The notes under the pieces: generated by a model
Told to the model about the DNA's origin: nothing
Seen by the model: the letters and a program-made list of their open reading frames with translations, nothing else
Databases searched by the model: none
In this document: piece by piece, positions 15,961 through 24,410 of the stretch
Layout of the letters: the number at the start of each line of letters is the position of its first letter
Numbering within the stretch: the stretch's first letter is position 1
Position numbers and translations under genes: made by a program
NCBI GenBank assembly: GCA_018056725.1
Contig: JAGPFF010000012.1
Span: 1 to 57,874 of the forward strand
DNA length: 57,874 nt
Direction: 5' to 3'
Source: Anaerolineaceae bacterium
GTDB lineage: Bacteria > Chloroflexota > Anaerolineae > Anaerolineales > Anaerolineaceae

Positions 15961-15962
15961 AT

Positions 15963-16178
15963 TCAGGATTCAGGGACAGCTGTATAACCCAGCTTTCGTA
16001 CCGCCTGAAGGATTTGGTCGCTCTTGATCTTCGCCTCATCATACTCCACTACCATTTTTCCTGTTCGGTAAGAAGCATCAACAGATTTGACGCCGGGCAA
16101 GGTATCTTCAAGCTCCTGCAAACGCATGGCACAGTTCACACAATGCATATCTTCTACGCGGAATTGCTGTTTTTTCAT
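15963..16178 (-). CDS. heavy-metal-associated (HMA) chaperone, CopZ-like
   Basis: A 71-residue single HMA domain. The metal-binding loop MHCVNC places Cys13 and Cys16 as a CxxC that normally binds Cu(I). The ferredoxin-like fold is visible as beta-alpha-beta-beta-alpha-beta, ending in LGY. Length equals that of CopZ chaperones. It lies 11 bases after the TauE-cupredoxin gene on the same strand, with a strong AGGGGAGAG ribosome-binding site, so the two are almost certainly co-expressed and probably handle the same metal. Copper is the best guess. Confidence 0.93.
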   Translation of the reverse strand: MKKQQFRVEDMHCVNCAMRLQELEDTLPGVKSVDASYRTGKMVVEYDEAKIKSDQILQAVRKLGYTAVPES

Positions 16179-16189
16179 CTCTCCCCTCC

Positions 16190-17236
16190 TTAAAGATCAA
16201 AAACGATCTTGCCAGTGTACATGCCCATCGAACAGGTAAACGGTAGCACAGTGCCCTTCGCCTGGGGCGGAATATCCACGATTTTTTCACCAGTCGCATC
16301 CAAAATCACGCCATAATCGATTGCCGGGATCAAAAAAGCGCGCGAGCACGAATAGACATCCTCGGTAACCAGGGTGAGGGTAACTGGAAGATCAGCAGGT
16401 GCATGCAGAGTACGAGGGCGGTACCCCTTATCCACCACATTCAGAACGAGATTTCCGTCTGCAGCCGGTTGCACGGCATTTGGCAATAGAGCGACCTCTC
16501 CGACAGGAATAACATTGGATGCCAGGCGCGTGAGTGTAAAACGGGCTCCCAGCAAATTCATGCCGGTATCCAGCGCAAAAATTGACAGGAGGATGAGCAC
16601 AGCAGCGGTAATTCTCACCAAATGTTTTTCCAGCAAGGCACCCAGCCTGGTGGCAAAATAAGCCAGTGCAAAAAAGACAGGGCTGGTGCCAAGGGTAAAG
16701 GCAAACATTAAGCCCGCTCCGCTGAGGGGGTTTCCGGTGGCAATCGCTGCCGCCATCATTGCCTGAGTGACTCCACATGGAATGAGCACGGTTAGTGCGC
16801 CCAGCAGGATCGGAGTGAGAAAAGTTGTTTCCCCTTTTGCCTTGCGGCGGATAAACCGGGTTACTGCCGCGGGGGGCTCAAAAGAAAAATAACGAAAGAT
16901 AGGATGAACATTCAACATCCGCAAAGCATTCCCCAGCATAAAGAGCGCGATTGCGAATTGCAGAATTGCCTGTGCCAGGGGGGTAATGCGGAGGACCTGA
17001 CCGAGGCTTCCCAGCAAGGCGCCAAGAAGAGTGTAGACGGTCAGTTTACTGACCAGAAACAACAAAATCGGCAACGCGATCTTGAAACTGCGCGATTCAT
17101 TCCTGCCTGCCTTTGCTGTAATGTCACTTTCGATTTGGTTCGCGATAGAAGTTGCCAGCAGCCCGCCCTGCACTGCCATGCAGCTCAACCCACCAGTAGT
17201 AAAACCAGTAATAAAGGCTACCAGTAATTCAGGCAA
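16190..17236 (-). CDS. TauE/UreH-type membrane protein with C-terminal cupredoxin-like domain
   Basis: A 348-residue protein. Residues 1-240 hold about six membrane segments and start with the signature FTTGGLSCMAVQGGLL of the sulfite exporter TauE/SafE-like, UreH/DsbD-type family. Residues 255-348 form a soluble beta domain with SCSRAFLIPAIDYG and CSMGMYTGKI; the Cys and Met spacing resembles a type I copper site. The start is TTG at 17236 with GGAG seven bases upstream. With the HMA chaperone behind it, a role in copper export, sensing or delivery is likely. The transported ion is not shown by sequence. Confidence 0.85.
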   Translation of the reverse strand: MPELLVAFITGFTTGGLSCMAVQGGLLATSIANQIESDITAKAGRNESRSFKIALPILLFLVSKLTVYTLLGALLGSLGQVLRITPLAQAILQFAIALFMLGNALRMLNVHPIFRYFSFEPPAAVTRFIRRKAKGETTFLTPILLGALTVLIPCGVTQAMMAAAIATGNPLSGAGLMFAFTLGTSPVFFALAYFATRLGALLEKHLVRITAAVLILLSIFALDTGMNLLGARFTLTRLASNVIPVGEVALLPNAVQPAADGNLVLNVVDKGYRPRTLHAPADLPVTLTLVTEDVYSCSRAFLIPAIDYGVILDATGEKIVDIPPQAKGTVLPFTCSMGMYTGKIVFDL

Positions 17237-17774
17237 AGTTTACTCCTTGAATGAGCAGAAATGTCTCAATAGATGGATAAATTATATCCACATTATCTTC
17301 AATTTTGAAGATCCATTCATTTTTCCGGGATATACCATGGTGAGCACAGAAGGGGCAAGATTAACCTCCTATTTGTCTGCACAAATGAAAATCCTGACGA
17401 TACAGCCATCAGCGAGCTGCCAGGGTCAAACAGATCCGCCCATCCAAATCTCAAAATCAAAAGCCTTTTTGGTCAACAATATTGCTGAACAAAAGCCAGG
17501 GAGGCTCATGCAGCAGAAGGGATGCACGATGCTCTATTTATACCTAATTTACGGGGGTTAAATTGTCCAGGTGGTGGTTCTTTCATGGACAATGAACGAT
17601 CTGTCTGCACACTACTCCATGCCATAATCCGCCTGGGGTGATTTCCCCAACCATAATGAAACACACTACGGCATCTTCTCTTCACATTTCACGAATTTAA
17701 CGAATTCTGCCATTTTAGGGATAAAATCAAGAAGCTTTCCCCCCTCCTCCGCCTTTGTAATAAACTGAGCCCTG
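17237..17774. other. 538-base intergenic stretch
   Basis: A divergent gap between the metal operon and the Nudix gene. On the minus strand a perfect TATAAT (17286-17281) lies 45 bases before the TTG start at 17236 and probably serves the metal operon. Open frames crossing the rest are not protein-like and lack ribosome-binding sites. I see no RNA gene, repeat or long inverted repeat. Confidence 0.5.
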
Positions 17775-18341
17775 ATGTTCTCTTTCAACCACCTCATCCC
17801 CCCTACCCCGTTCACCCTGGCGATAATCCGCTCAAAGGATCAAACCCGCCATCAGCGTCCCTTTATCCGGAAAGCAGTTCGCGCTGTGGCGCCGGTCAAT
17901 CAGCGACTATTGATGGTCTATTCAAGTAAAGTTGGGGATTATAAATTTCCGGGAGGTGGCGTGAAAGCAAATGAAAATCACCATCAGGCGCTCAACCGTG
18001 AATTGCAGGAAGAAACGGGCAGGCAGCTTACCTCACTGACCGGTCTCCTGGGGACGGCGTTGGAACTGGATATTCCCAGCAAGGATCAAGTGTCAGCATT
18101 TCGCATGATCTCTTACTATTACCTGTGCGAATTGGATGATCAGATTCATACTCAGTCACTCGAGCTTTACGAACAAAACCTTGGTTTCACTCCTGTTTGG
18201 ATCACCCCTGCCGAGGCTTTACGGCGGAACGAACAGCTCGCCTCTGATTCAAGCGTACGTCTTCCCTTTTGGTTGGAACGTGAGATTGAAGTCTTACGGT
18301 TGCTCATCCCAATCCTAGACAACCTTGACCGCAAACCTTGA
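17775..18341 (+). CDS. Nudix hydrolase
   Basis: A 188-residue protein with a complete Nudix box: GGGVKANENHHQALN runs into RELQEETG (about residues 60-82), matching Gx5Ex7REUxEExGU. The residues before it (DYKFPGGG) form the usual strand leading into the box. Such enzymes hydrolyse nucleoside diphosphates linked to other groups. The substrate cannot be read from the sequence. The C-terminal helix is rich in acidic and leucine residues. The N terminus has an unusual Pro-rich start and the real start could be a little downstream. Confidence 0.88.
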   Translation: MFSFNHLIPPTPFTLAIIRSKDQTRHQRPFIRKAVRAVAPVNQRLLMVYSSKVGDYKFPGGGVKANENHHQALNRELQEETGRQLTSLTGLLGTALELDIPSKDQVSAFRMISYYYLCELDDQIHTQSLELYEQNLGFTPVWITPAEALRRNEQLASDSSVRLPFWLEREIEVLRLLIPILDNLDRKP

Positions 18342-18447
18342 TCAAAATTCGCCAGTTAAGCCGGGCACCCCTCAAACTGGCATGAAAACCGGGAACAAAA
18401 GGGTTTAGGTGGTATGATTGCCTTCTTATCCTTCAAGGCAGCGAGCT

Positions 18448-19701
18448 ATGTTAAACATCAATTTTAAGCAAACCGCGAAAGAATTCCCACGTAAATTTTG
18501 GCTGGTAATTGGAGTTTCCTTCATCGACCACGTAGGTGGAACGATGCTTTTTCCGTTCTTCTCCCTGTATATCACCCAGAAATTCAATGTTGGCATGACC
18601 GAGGCTGGCATTGTTCTGGGGTTATTTGCCATAACCGGTCTGATAGGGCAAATGGTTGGGGGAGCGTTGACCGACAAATTTGGACGCCGCAAGCTGATCA
18701 TCTTTGGACTGGTTTTCAGCGCCGTCAGCACCCTGACACTGGGATTTATTAATAAATTTTCTGTCCTGATTCCACTGGTGGTCGTCATCGGTCTCCTTTC
18801 GGATATCGCCGGACCGGCTCATAATGCCATGATTGGCGACATCCTCCCTGAGTCAAAACGACAGGAAGGGTTTGGCATCATGCGGGTGATCGGCAACCTC
18901 GCCTGGATCATCGGACCAACCATTGGCGGGTTTGTCGCTGACAGGTCTTTCCTTGCTCTTTTCATCATTGATGCGGTCATCAGTTGCATCGTGGCTTTTC
19001 TCTTTTTCCTCTTCATCTCCGAGACAAAGCCTGAGGCTCACCCCGATACAAAAGTGGAAAGTATTTTCACCACTTTTAAAGGGTATGGAAAGGTATTACG
19101 CGATTCATCCTTTATCGCCTTCCTGGTGGCGAGCATGTTGATGGGATTGGTTTATCAGCAAATGTATAACTCACTCTCGGTCTACCTGCGTGATAACCAT
19201 GGCATTGATCCAAAGGGCTACGGATTCCTGCTTACCGCCAGTGCAATTGTGGTAATCCTTTTTCAGTTCAGCATGACCCGCCTGATCAAAGATAAAGCCC
19301 CTTTCAAGATGATGGCGTTTGGGACGATCTTTTACGCCATCGGCTTCTCCATGTTCGGATTTGTCAATCAATACTGGTTTTTTGTACTGGCTATTGTAGT
19401 AGTCACCATCGGAGAAATGATCGTTGTACCCACCAGCCAGACCTTGGCGATGGGATTTGCTCCGGAGGAGATGCGCGGGCGCTATATGGGCGTTTTTGGC
19501 GTGACGTGGTCGATCCCTGCGACCATTGGACCGGGTTTGGCTGGCGTGATTCTCGACAACCTCAACCCGAATCTGTTATGGTATATCGGCGGCGGATTGT
19601 GCCTCCTTTCCGTGCTTGGATACTACCTGCTTCACCTCAAATTAGGCAGTCAAACAAGATTCCAACCTGCATCTGAGCAGGTGGCAATCATAGAGAGCTA
19701 G
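18448..19701 (+). CDS. MFS transporter
   Basis: A 417-residue major facilitator with about twelve membrane segments. The conserved loop between segments 2 and 3 reads GGALTDKFGRRK, the MFS signature. I place the start at the ATG at 18448 (MLNINFKQT), 12 bases after AAGGCAG, rather than the in-frame TTG 30 bases upstream, because the upstream ten residues (MPSYPSRQRA) are not typical. The family includes drug and sugar exporters; the substrate is not apparent. It stands alone, followed by a Cys-rich protein gene. Confidence 0.93.
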   Translation: MLNINFKQTAKEFPRKFWLVIGVSFIDHVGGTMLFPFFSLYITQKFNVGMTEAGIVLGLFAITGLIGQMVGGALTDKFGRRKLIIFGLVFSAVSTLTLGFINKFSVLIPLVVVIGLLSDIAGPAHNAMIGDILPESKRQEGFGIMRVIGNLAWIIGPTIGGFVADRSFLALFIIDAVISCIVAFLFFLFISETKPEAHPDTKVESIFTTFKGYGKVLRDSSFIAFLVASMLMGLVYQQMYNSLSVYLRDNHGIDPKGYGFLLTASAIVVILFQFSMTRLIKDKAPFKMMAFGTIFYAIGFSMFGFVNQYWFFVLAIVVVTIGEMIVVPTSQTLAMGFAPEEMRGRYMGVFGVTWSIPATIGPGLAGVILDNLNPNLLWYIGGGLCLLSVLGYYLLHLKLGSQTRFQPASEQVAIIES

Positions 19702-19724
19702 GCGCTCGCCTTTAGTTCAGGAGC

Positions 19725-20414
19725 ATGATTATTCAGCAGCCAAATCTCTCCTTCCGCATGATTTACGATCTCTTCGATGCCCCCGTCACCGACATAGATT
19801 GTGGAAAAGAGTGCGCAAAGCATCATCCAGCGGACATTCCGTTCTGTTGTGATATTTGCCATGCGGTTCCAGTCGCCTACCGGTCGGAATGGCAATATCT
19901 CCAGACCCACAGCTCATTATGGCACGAATGGAGAGGGGATGAATGCCCGGAGGATGAAACGGACCCTCATGAATTGCGTGCGCAAACCCCGGATCATCTT
20001 TGCCTGCTGGCATGCCAGGGTGTAAGCGCCTGCCAGCGGAATTACCGTGCCGTAAGCTGCCGTCAATTTCCTTTTGTCCCCTATCTAACAGCTGACTTTC
20101 GCTTCATCGGCATGACGTACGATTGGAGCTTTTCGTCTTCCTGCTGGGTGATCAGCCATCTTGACCGGGTTCTACCTGCCTACCGGGATGGCTTTTTTAC
20201 CGCTTTTGACTACTTGTTTGAAACCTGGCTGGAAGACATGGAGAGCTACATTGATCTCTCTGAAGAGATTCGCGAGCATTACCAGCAACTCCACCAGCGG
20301 ATTCCACTCTTACATCGCGATGGTCATGATTATTGGATCAGCCCCAAAAGTGGCAGGCTCACCCGCTGCTCAGCCAGCCAGTTTCCACGATTTTCTCCCT
20401 ATCAGGATGAATAA
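19725..20414 (+). CDS. Cys-rich protein, possible metal-cluster binder (YkgJ-like pattern)
   Basis: A 229-residue soluble protein with about twelve cysteines arranged in clusters: DCGKEC near residue 26, CCDIC near 41, CLLACQGVSAC near 93 and a lone CRQF soon after, plus further cysteines near 138 and 216. The clustered spacing and the CRQFPF stretch recall the YkgJ-type zinc/iron-chelating family and related Fe-S proteins, but the match is loose. It lies 23 bases after the MFS gene and may share its transcript. I do not recognise a function. Confidence 0.7.
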   Translation: MIIQQPNLSFRMIYDLFDAPVTDIDCGKECAKHHPADIPFCCDICHAVPVAYRSEWQYLQTHSSLWHEWRGDECPEDETDPHELRAQTPDHLCLLACQGVSACQRNYRAVSCRQFPFVPYLTADFRFIGMTYDWSFSSSCWVISHLDRVLPAYRDGFFTAFDYLFETWLEDMESYIDLSEEIREHYQQLHQRIPLLHRDGHDYWISPKSGRLTRCSASQFPRFSPYQDE

Positions 20415-20498
20415 AACCCTCAAGACAAATGCGCCAACCACAGGTTGCATTAATTCTTTTGAATGAGTATGATTGAAAGAACCGGGATGAAATCCTCA

Positions 20499-21416
20499 AT
20501 GAAAAAGAAATGGCTGCAACTTTTTTTCCTGTTTTTGGTGATTTCTTTGCCCATCACTTCCTGCAGCACGCCTACACCGCTGCCACCTGAAGAAAACCCC
20601 GTGCTGCAGACCGCAGTCGCTTTGAGCGTTGCCGGCACCCAATCAGCAGAAACGATTACCGCGGTGGTGCCAACTCTTACCTTTATGGCAGCCTCCCCCA
20701 CACCATCCCCTCGCACTCCTACACCCACCCGCACCCCCGCGCCAACCCTCACCCCAACGGTAGGAGGAGTCTGGTTAACCGTCAAGGAAGAATCCTACTG
20801 CCGTGCTGGTCCAGCCAGTACGTATGAAATGCGTGTTTTGCTATCACCCGGCACACTGGTTGAAGCCATGGCACGCAACGAGGAAAATGATTATTATTAC
20901 ATTCGCAACCCGAAAAACCTGAGCGATTATTGCTGGGTGTGGGATAAATACACCACGGTCAAAGGAAGTTCCTCATCACTGCCGGTTTTTACTCCCCAGC
21001 CTTCTCCCACGCCGCGCGTCTGGCCCACCCCCACCACCGGTCAGATTGATTTCAGCGTCCGCTATTCCCGCCTCGTCAACTGCAACAATAATTATGGAAT
21101 CGTACTGTACGTGGAAAACACTGGCAGTTTGATTTTGCGTTCCATCCGGGTCAATCTTACGGATAGCACAGTCAACAAGAATTACTACCATGAATCAGAC
21201 ATCTTCCGGGGAACTACAGCGGATCCCTGCGTGCTGGATCTTTCCAACAGTCAGGAAGATTTGATCATTGGGGAAGGGTCAGAAGTAGCCTGTGTCAACC
21301 CAGGTCAGTTTGGCTACGACCCCACGGGGCATGAGTTTAATGTCAAAGTCACCTTATATATTGAGGACGGGCGCAAAGGCACCTCCGTGGTAAAGACGAT
21401 CACCTTCACACCATAG
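20499..21416 (+). CDS. secreted lipoprotein with SH3-like domain (first of a tandem pair)
   Basis: I start at the ATG at 20499 (MKKKWLQLFF), giving a lipoprotein signal with lipobox ITSC and Cys22; in-frame ATGs at 20463 and 20487 are alternatives, but a TATGAT -10 box at 20468-20473 argues against the first. A Thr/Pro/Ser-rich linker (about residues 63-90) precedes a bacterial SH3-like domain (TVKEESYCRAGPASTYE to CWVWDKYT). A second Pro-rich linker leads to a beta-rich C-terminal domain with paired cysteines. Such proteins likely bind cell-surface polymers. It has a close paralogue at 21457. Confidence 0.85.
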   Translation: MKKKWLQLFFLFLVISLPITSCSTPTPLPPEENPVLQTAVALSVAGTQSAETITAVVPTLTFMAASPTPSPRTPTPTRTPAPTLTPTVGGVWLTVKEESYCRAGPASTYEMRVLLSPGTLVEAMARNEENDYYYIRNPKNLSDYCWVWDKYTTVKGSSSSLPVFTPQPSPTPRVWPTPTTGQIDFSVRYSRLVNCNNNYGIVLYVENTGSLILRSIRVNLTDSTVNKNYYHESDIFRGTTADPCVLDLSNSQEDLIIGEGSEVACVNPGQFGYDPTGHEFNVKVTLYIEDGRKGTSVVKTITFTP

Positions 21417-21456
21417 TGAAGAGTGAATTACAATAGGTTGAGAAAAGGATGAGACG

Positions 21457-22350
21457 ATGAAAAAATTGATACCCGTATTAACCCTGTGTTGCATTCTGGC
21501 TATTGGCTTAAGCGCCTGCCAAAATGTTCCCACGCAAACCGCCCCTCTACCGGAGGATGAACTGCAAACCCTGGTTGCGGGAACATTAACCGCAGTTGCG
21601 TACAATGTGGGGCAAACCCAAACCATGGGCGTGACCCCAACCGATACTTCCACCCCCACCGCAACCGTACCCCCAGCCACTGAAACCCCCACCAACACAC
21701 CTACTCCAGAAGCGGTAAAACTGACACTGACCGGAAGTTCGAACTGCCGTGAAGGCGCTTCTACTTACTTCCCGGTCATCACCACCTTCCCTTCTGGTGC
21801 CATACTCGAAGTCATCGCGGTTAACCCGGCTGGAGATTATTTCTTCGTGAAGGCTCCGGATGCGCCCGCCGGAGGTTGCTGGGTGTGGAAAGAATTCACC
21901 TCAGTTGCCGGGGATGTTTCCTTCCTGCCTGTGTTTACTCCCATTCCCACCCCGCGACCTACTGCCACGAGCACGCCTCCACCGGCGCCCGTTTTCACCG
22001 TGAAGTTCTCCGGGCTTACAGCTTGCGGCGCAGGCTGGGCATCCAACTTTACCATCACCAACACTGGCGCCCTCACGCTCAAATCCATTCGCATCCGTAA
22101 TTATGTGGATGGAATTGAAGACCCCTACGTGCACACAAGCAATTCCTTTGTGCATTGGAGTGCGGGGGCAAAATACGCGGAGCTCGCGGATCTCGGCAAA
22201 GGTGTTTCGATGATTGTTTCCACCTGCGACCCCGGTGGGTTTGATTTTGACCCCACAGGAAAAGAGATTTCGGCTGAAGTGATGATTTGCTCCGCAGAGG
22301 ATCTCAAAGGCACTTGCTCCACAGAATCCCTCGATTACATTCCTCATTAA
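21457..22350 (+). CDS. secreted lipoprotein with SH3-like domain (second of a tandem pair)
   Basis: A 297-residue paralogue of the preceding gene with the same plan: lipobox LSAC with Cys21, a conserved TLVAGTLTAVA helix, a Thr/Pro linker, an SH3-like domain (LTGSSNCREGASTYFPV to CWVWKEFTSV), a second Pro-rich linker and a beta-rich C-terminal domain with the shared GFDFDPTGKE motif (GYDPTGHE in the first copy). The two copies have diverged substantially, so the duplication is old. A -10-like TACAAT at 21429 and AAAGGA before the ATG suggest some independent expression. A strong terminator follows. Confidence 0.88.
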   Translation: MKKLIPVLTLCCILAIGLSACQNVPTQTAPLPEDELQTLVAGTLTAVAYNVGQTQTMGVTPTDTSTPTATVPPATETPTNTPTPEAVKLTLTGSSNCREGASTYFPVITTFPSGAILEVIAVNPAGDYFFVKAPDAPAGGCWVWKEFTSVAGDVSFLPVFTPIPTPRPTATSTPPPAPVFTVKFSGLTACGAGWASNFTITNTGALTLKSIRIRNYVDGIEDPYVHTSNSFVHWSAGAKYAELADLGKGVSMIVSTCDPGGFDFDPTGKEISAEVMICSAEDLKGTCSTESLDYIPH

Positions 22351-22372
22351 GGAATTTCTTTATCGGAGAAAG

Positions 22373-22405
22373 ACGCCCGGCTCACGATCGCCGGGCGTTT
22401 TATTT
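22373..22405 (+). terminator. intrinsic terminator after the lipoprotein pair
   Basis: ACGCCCGGC (22373-22381) pairs perfectly with GCCGGGCGT (22390-22398) across an eight-base loop, followed by TTTTATTTG. It separates the lipoproteins from the convergent ABC exporter ending at 22411, and may act in both directions. Confidence 0.88.
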
Positions 22406-22410
22406 GTTGA

Positions 22411-24306
22411 TCAGGATTTTCTGAACTGGGTGTGATACAAGGAGGCATACAAACCGTTCCGCATAAGCAAATCCGAATGCGTCCCCTGCTCAACCACTTT
22501 TCCCCGGTCAATAACCAGAATCAGATCAGCTGCCAGGATGGTACTCAAACGATGGGCGATGACAATGCTGGTTCGGTTTTGCATGACCCGCTTCAAAGCA
22601 TCTTGAATCAGTGCTTCAGATTCGCTGTCCAGGCTGCTTGTTGCCTCATCCAGCACCAGGATACGCGGATTTTTAAGAATCACTCGGGCAATGGAGAGCC
22701 GCTGTTTTTCGCCACCGCTTAGACGATATCCCCGCTCGCCCACGACGGTGTCATACCCCTCTGGCAGCTCGTGAATGAAGTCATGGATGTTCGCTGCCCG
22801 GCAGGCTTCCTCAAGATCGGTCTGGGAGGCATCCAGCCTGGCATAGAGCAGATTGGTGCGGATGGTATCATGGAAGAGATATGTTTCCTGCGTGACCATG
22901 CCGATCTGCCGGGTGAGAGATTCCAGAGTGACCCTTTTCAAGTCAAAACCATCAAGTTGGATCGCGCCGCTGCTGGGGTCGTACAACCGGGGGATCAGGT
23001 AGGTTAAAGTGGTTTTCCCGGCGCCGCTCGGTCCTACCAGCGCGACCAGTTGCCCTGCGGTGACGTGAAAGCTGACATCCTCGAGCGCATTTCCCCTCGC
23101 CTGTGACCGGTGCTCTTCTTCGGCTTCAGGTCCTTTCTCCGAAAGCGTGGTCGTAATGCTATCCATGCTGCCATAACGATGGACATCGCTGAGGAACCCT
23201 TCATCCCCCGCTTCATAGGCGAACGTGACATGATCAAAGGTAAGATCTCCACGCACATCACGCAACGCAATGGCTTCGGGAACCTCTGTAATCTCGATCG
23301 GGAGATCGATCACCTCAAATACCCGCTCAAAACTCACCATCGAGGAAGCAAAATCCACAGGCGCATTCGCCAGAGATTGAATTGCGCCGTAGAGGGTGAC
23401 CAGGTAAGCGCTGAATGCAACAATGGTACCAACGGTGAACACACCATTAATAGCAAAATATCCGCCCAACCCATAGACCAGAGCCGTGCCTACTGCCACC
23501 AGTAAACCGCTGATCGCGAAAAAGACAGAACCCGTCTGGGCACGTGAGATACCATACTCTTTTACCTGATTTGCACGCTTGGTAAAGCGTTCCACTTCCA
23601 GCGGTTGGCGCCCGAAGAGTTTCACCAGCAGCGCACCACCAATGTTCAGTGTTTCATTCATCATCGCATTCATCGATGCGTTGGCTTCAAGTTGTTTACG
23701 TACAATAGTGCGCAGTTTTACACTCATTTTACGCACCGCAATCAAAAACAGAGGCGCAATGATCAAACTGATCAAGGTCAGGCGCCATTCCAAAACAAGC
23801 ATCATGGCAATCACAGCCACTACTTGCACCAGATTGGAGACCAAAGTTACCAGCGTGTTGCTGATAGCGTTCTGCGCGCCGACAACATCATTATTCAGCC
23901 GGCTCATCAACTCGCCAACGCGCGTATTGACAAAGAATCGCAGCGACATGCGCTGCAGGTGGGTATACAACGAAACCCGTAAATCTCGAATGACTCCCTC
24001 CCCCACGTTAGCACTGAGGCGACGCTGGACCACGTTGAACGCGCTATTGACTAAAGCCAGCAAAAGTAGCAAGAGAGCGAACAGAATCAGTTTTTGGATA
24101 TCCCCCTGTGGGATTATCTGATCAATCATTTGCCGCATGATGAGTGGGTTGAGCAGATGGATCCCGGAATTTACTACGATAATGGCTAAAATCGCCACCA
24201 GGCTCCATCGATAAGGGCGCGCATACTTAACCACCCGTTTGATCAACGGCCAGGAAACCTGAAAGTCACCCTCTTCAATACTCGCCAATCGGCGCATCCC
24301 ATGCAT
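22411..24306 (-). CDS. ABC exporter, fused permease and ATPase (MsbA/LmrA type)
   Basis: A 631-residue half-transporter: six membrane segments in about residues 30-320 and a nucleotide-binding domain in the C-terminal third, with Walker A GPSGAGKTT, the Q loop in MVTQETYLFHDT, signature LSGGEKQR, Walker B ILVLDEATSS and switch His in IVIAHRLST. It should act as a homodimer exporting lipids or drugs. The open frame extends to 24420, but that would place the start beyond an intrinsic terminator; the ATG at 24306, just downstream of a good promoter, fits better. A 30-residue insert rich in acidic residues lies just before the Walker A region. Confidence 0.92.
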   Translation of the reverse strand: MHGMRRLASIEEGDFQVSWPLIKRVVKYARPYRWSLVAILAIIVVNSGIHLLNPLIMRQMIDQIIPQGDIQKLILFALLLLLLALVNSAFNVVQRRLSANVGEGVIRDLRVSLYTHLQRMSLRFFVNTRVGELMSRLNNDVVGAQNAISNTLVTLVSNLVQVVAVIAMMLVLEWRLTLISLIIAPLFLIAVRKMSVKLRTIVRKQLEANASMNAMMNETLNIGGALLVKLFGRQPLEVERFTKRANQVKEYGISRAQTGSVFFAISGLLVAVGTALVYGLGGYFAINGVFTVGTIVAFSAYLVTLYGAIQSLANAPVDFASSMVSFERVFEVIDLPIEITEVPEAIALRDVRGDLTFDHVTFAYEAGDEGFLSDVHRYGSMDSITTTLSEKGPEAEEEHRSQARGNALEDVSFHVTAGQLVALVGPSGAGKTTLTYLIPRLYDPSSGAIQLDGFDLKRVTLESLTRQIGMVTQETYLFHDTIRTNLLYARLDASQTDLEEACRAANIHDFIHELPEGYDTVVGERGYRLSGGEKQRLSIARVILKNPRILVLDEATSSLDSESEALIQDALKRVMQNRTSIVIAHRLSTILAADLILVIDRGKVVEQGTHSDLLMRNGLYASLYHTQFRKS

Positions 24307-24334
24307 CTTACCAGACCTCGTGAGTTTTCCTGTT

Positions 24335-24363
24335 ATAGTAGGCGAAAAAGCGGGATCGGTCAA
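24335..24363 (-). promoter_or_regulatory. promoter of the ABC exporter, overlapping a terminator
   Basis: On the minus strand TTGACC (24363-24358) and TACTAT (24340-24335) are separated by exactly 17 bp. The -35 box lies in the loop and stem of the terminator at 24346-24382. The predicted transcript start is near 24328, about 22 bases before the ATG at 24306. Confidence 0.6.
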
Positions 24364-24382
24364 GATGACTGATCCCGCTTTT
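24345..24382 (-). terminator. intrinsic terminator after the haem membrane protein gene
   Basis: AAAAGCGGGATC (24346-24357) pairs over 12 bp with GATCCCGCTTTT (24371-24382). Read on the minus strand the stem ends in five T. It stops transcription from the gene ending at 24411 before the ABC exporter. Confidence 0.85.
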
Positions 24383-24410
24383 AGGTGCGTACCGCTAAGG
24401 TTAGCAAAGG

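Noticed and set aside
17082..17561. 159-residue open frame in the long gap after the metal operon
   Set aside because: It starts inside the TauE gene on the other strand, has no ribosome-binding site and does not look protein-like.
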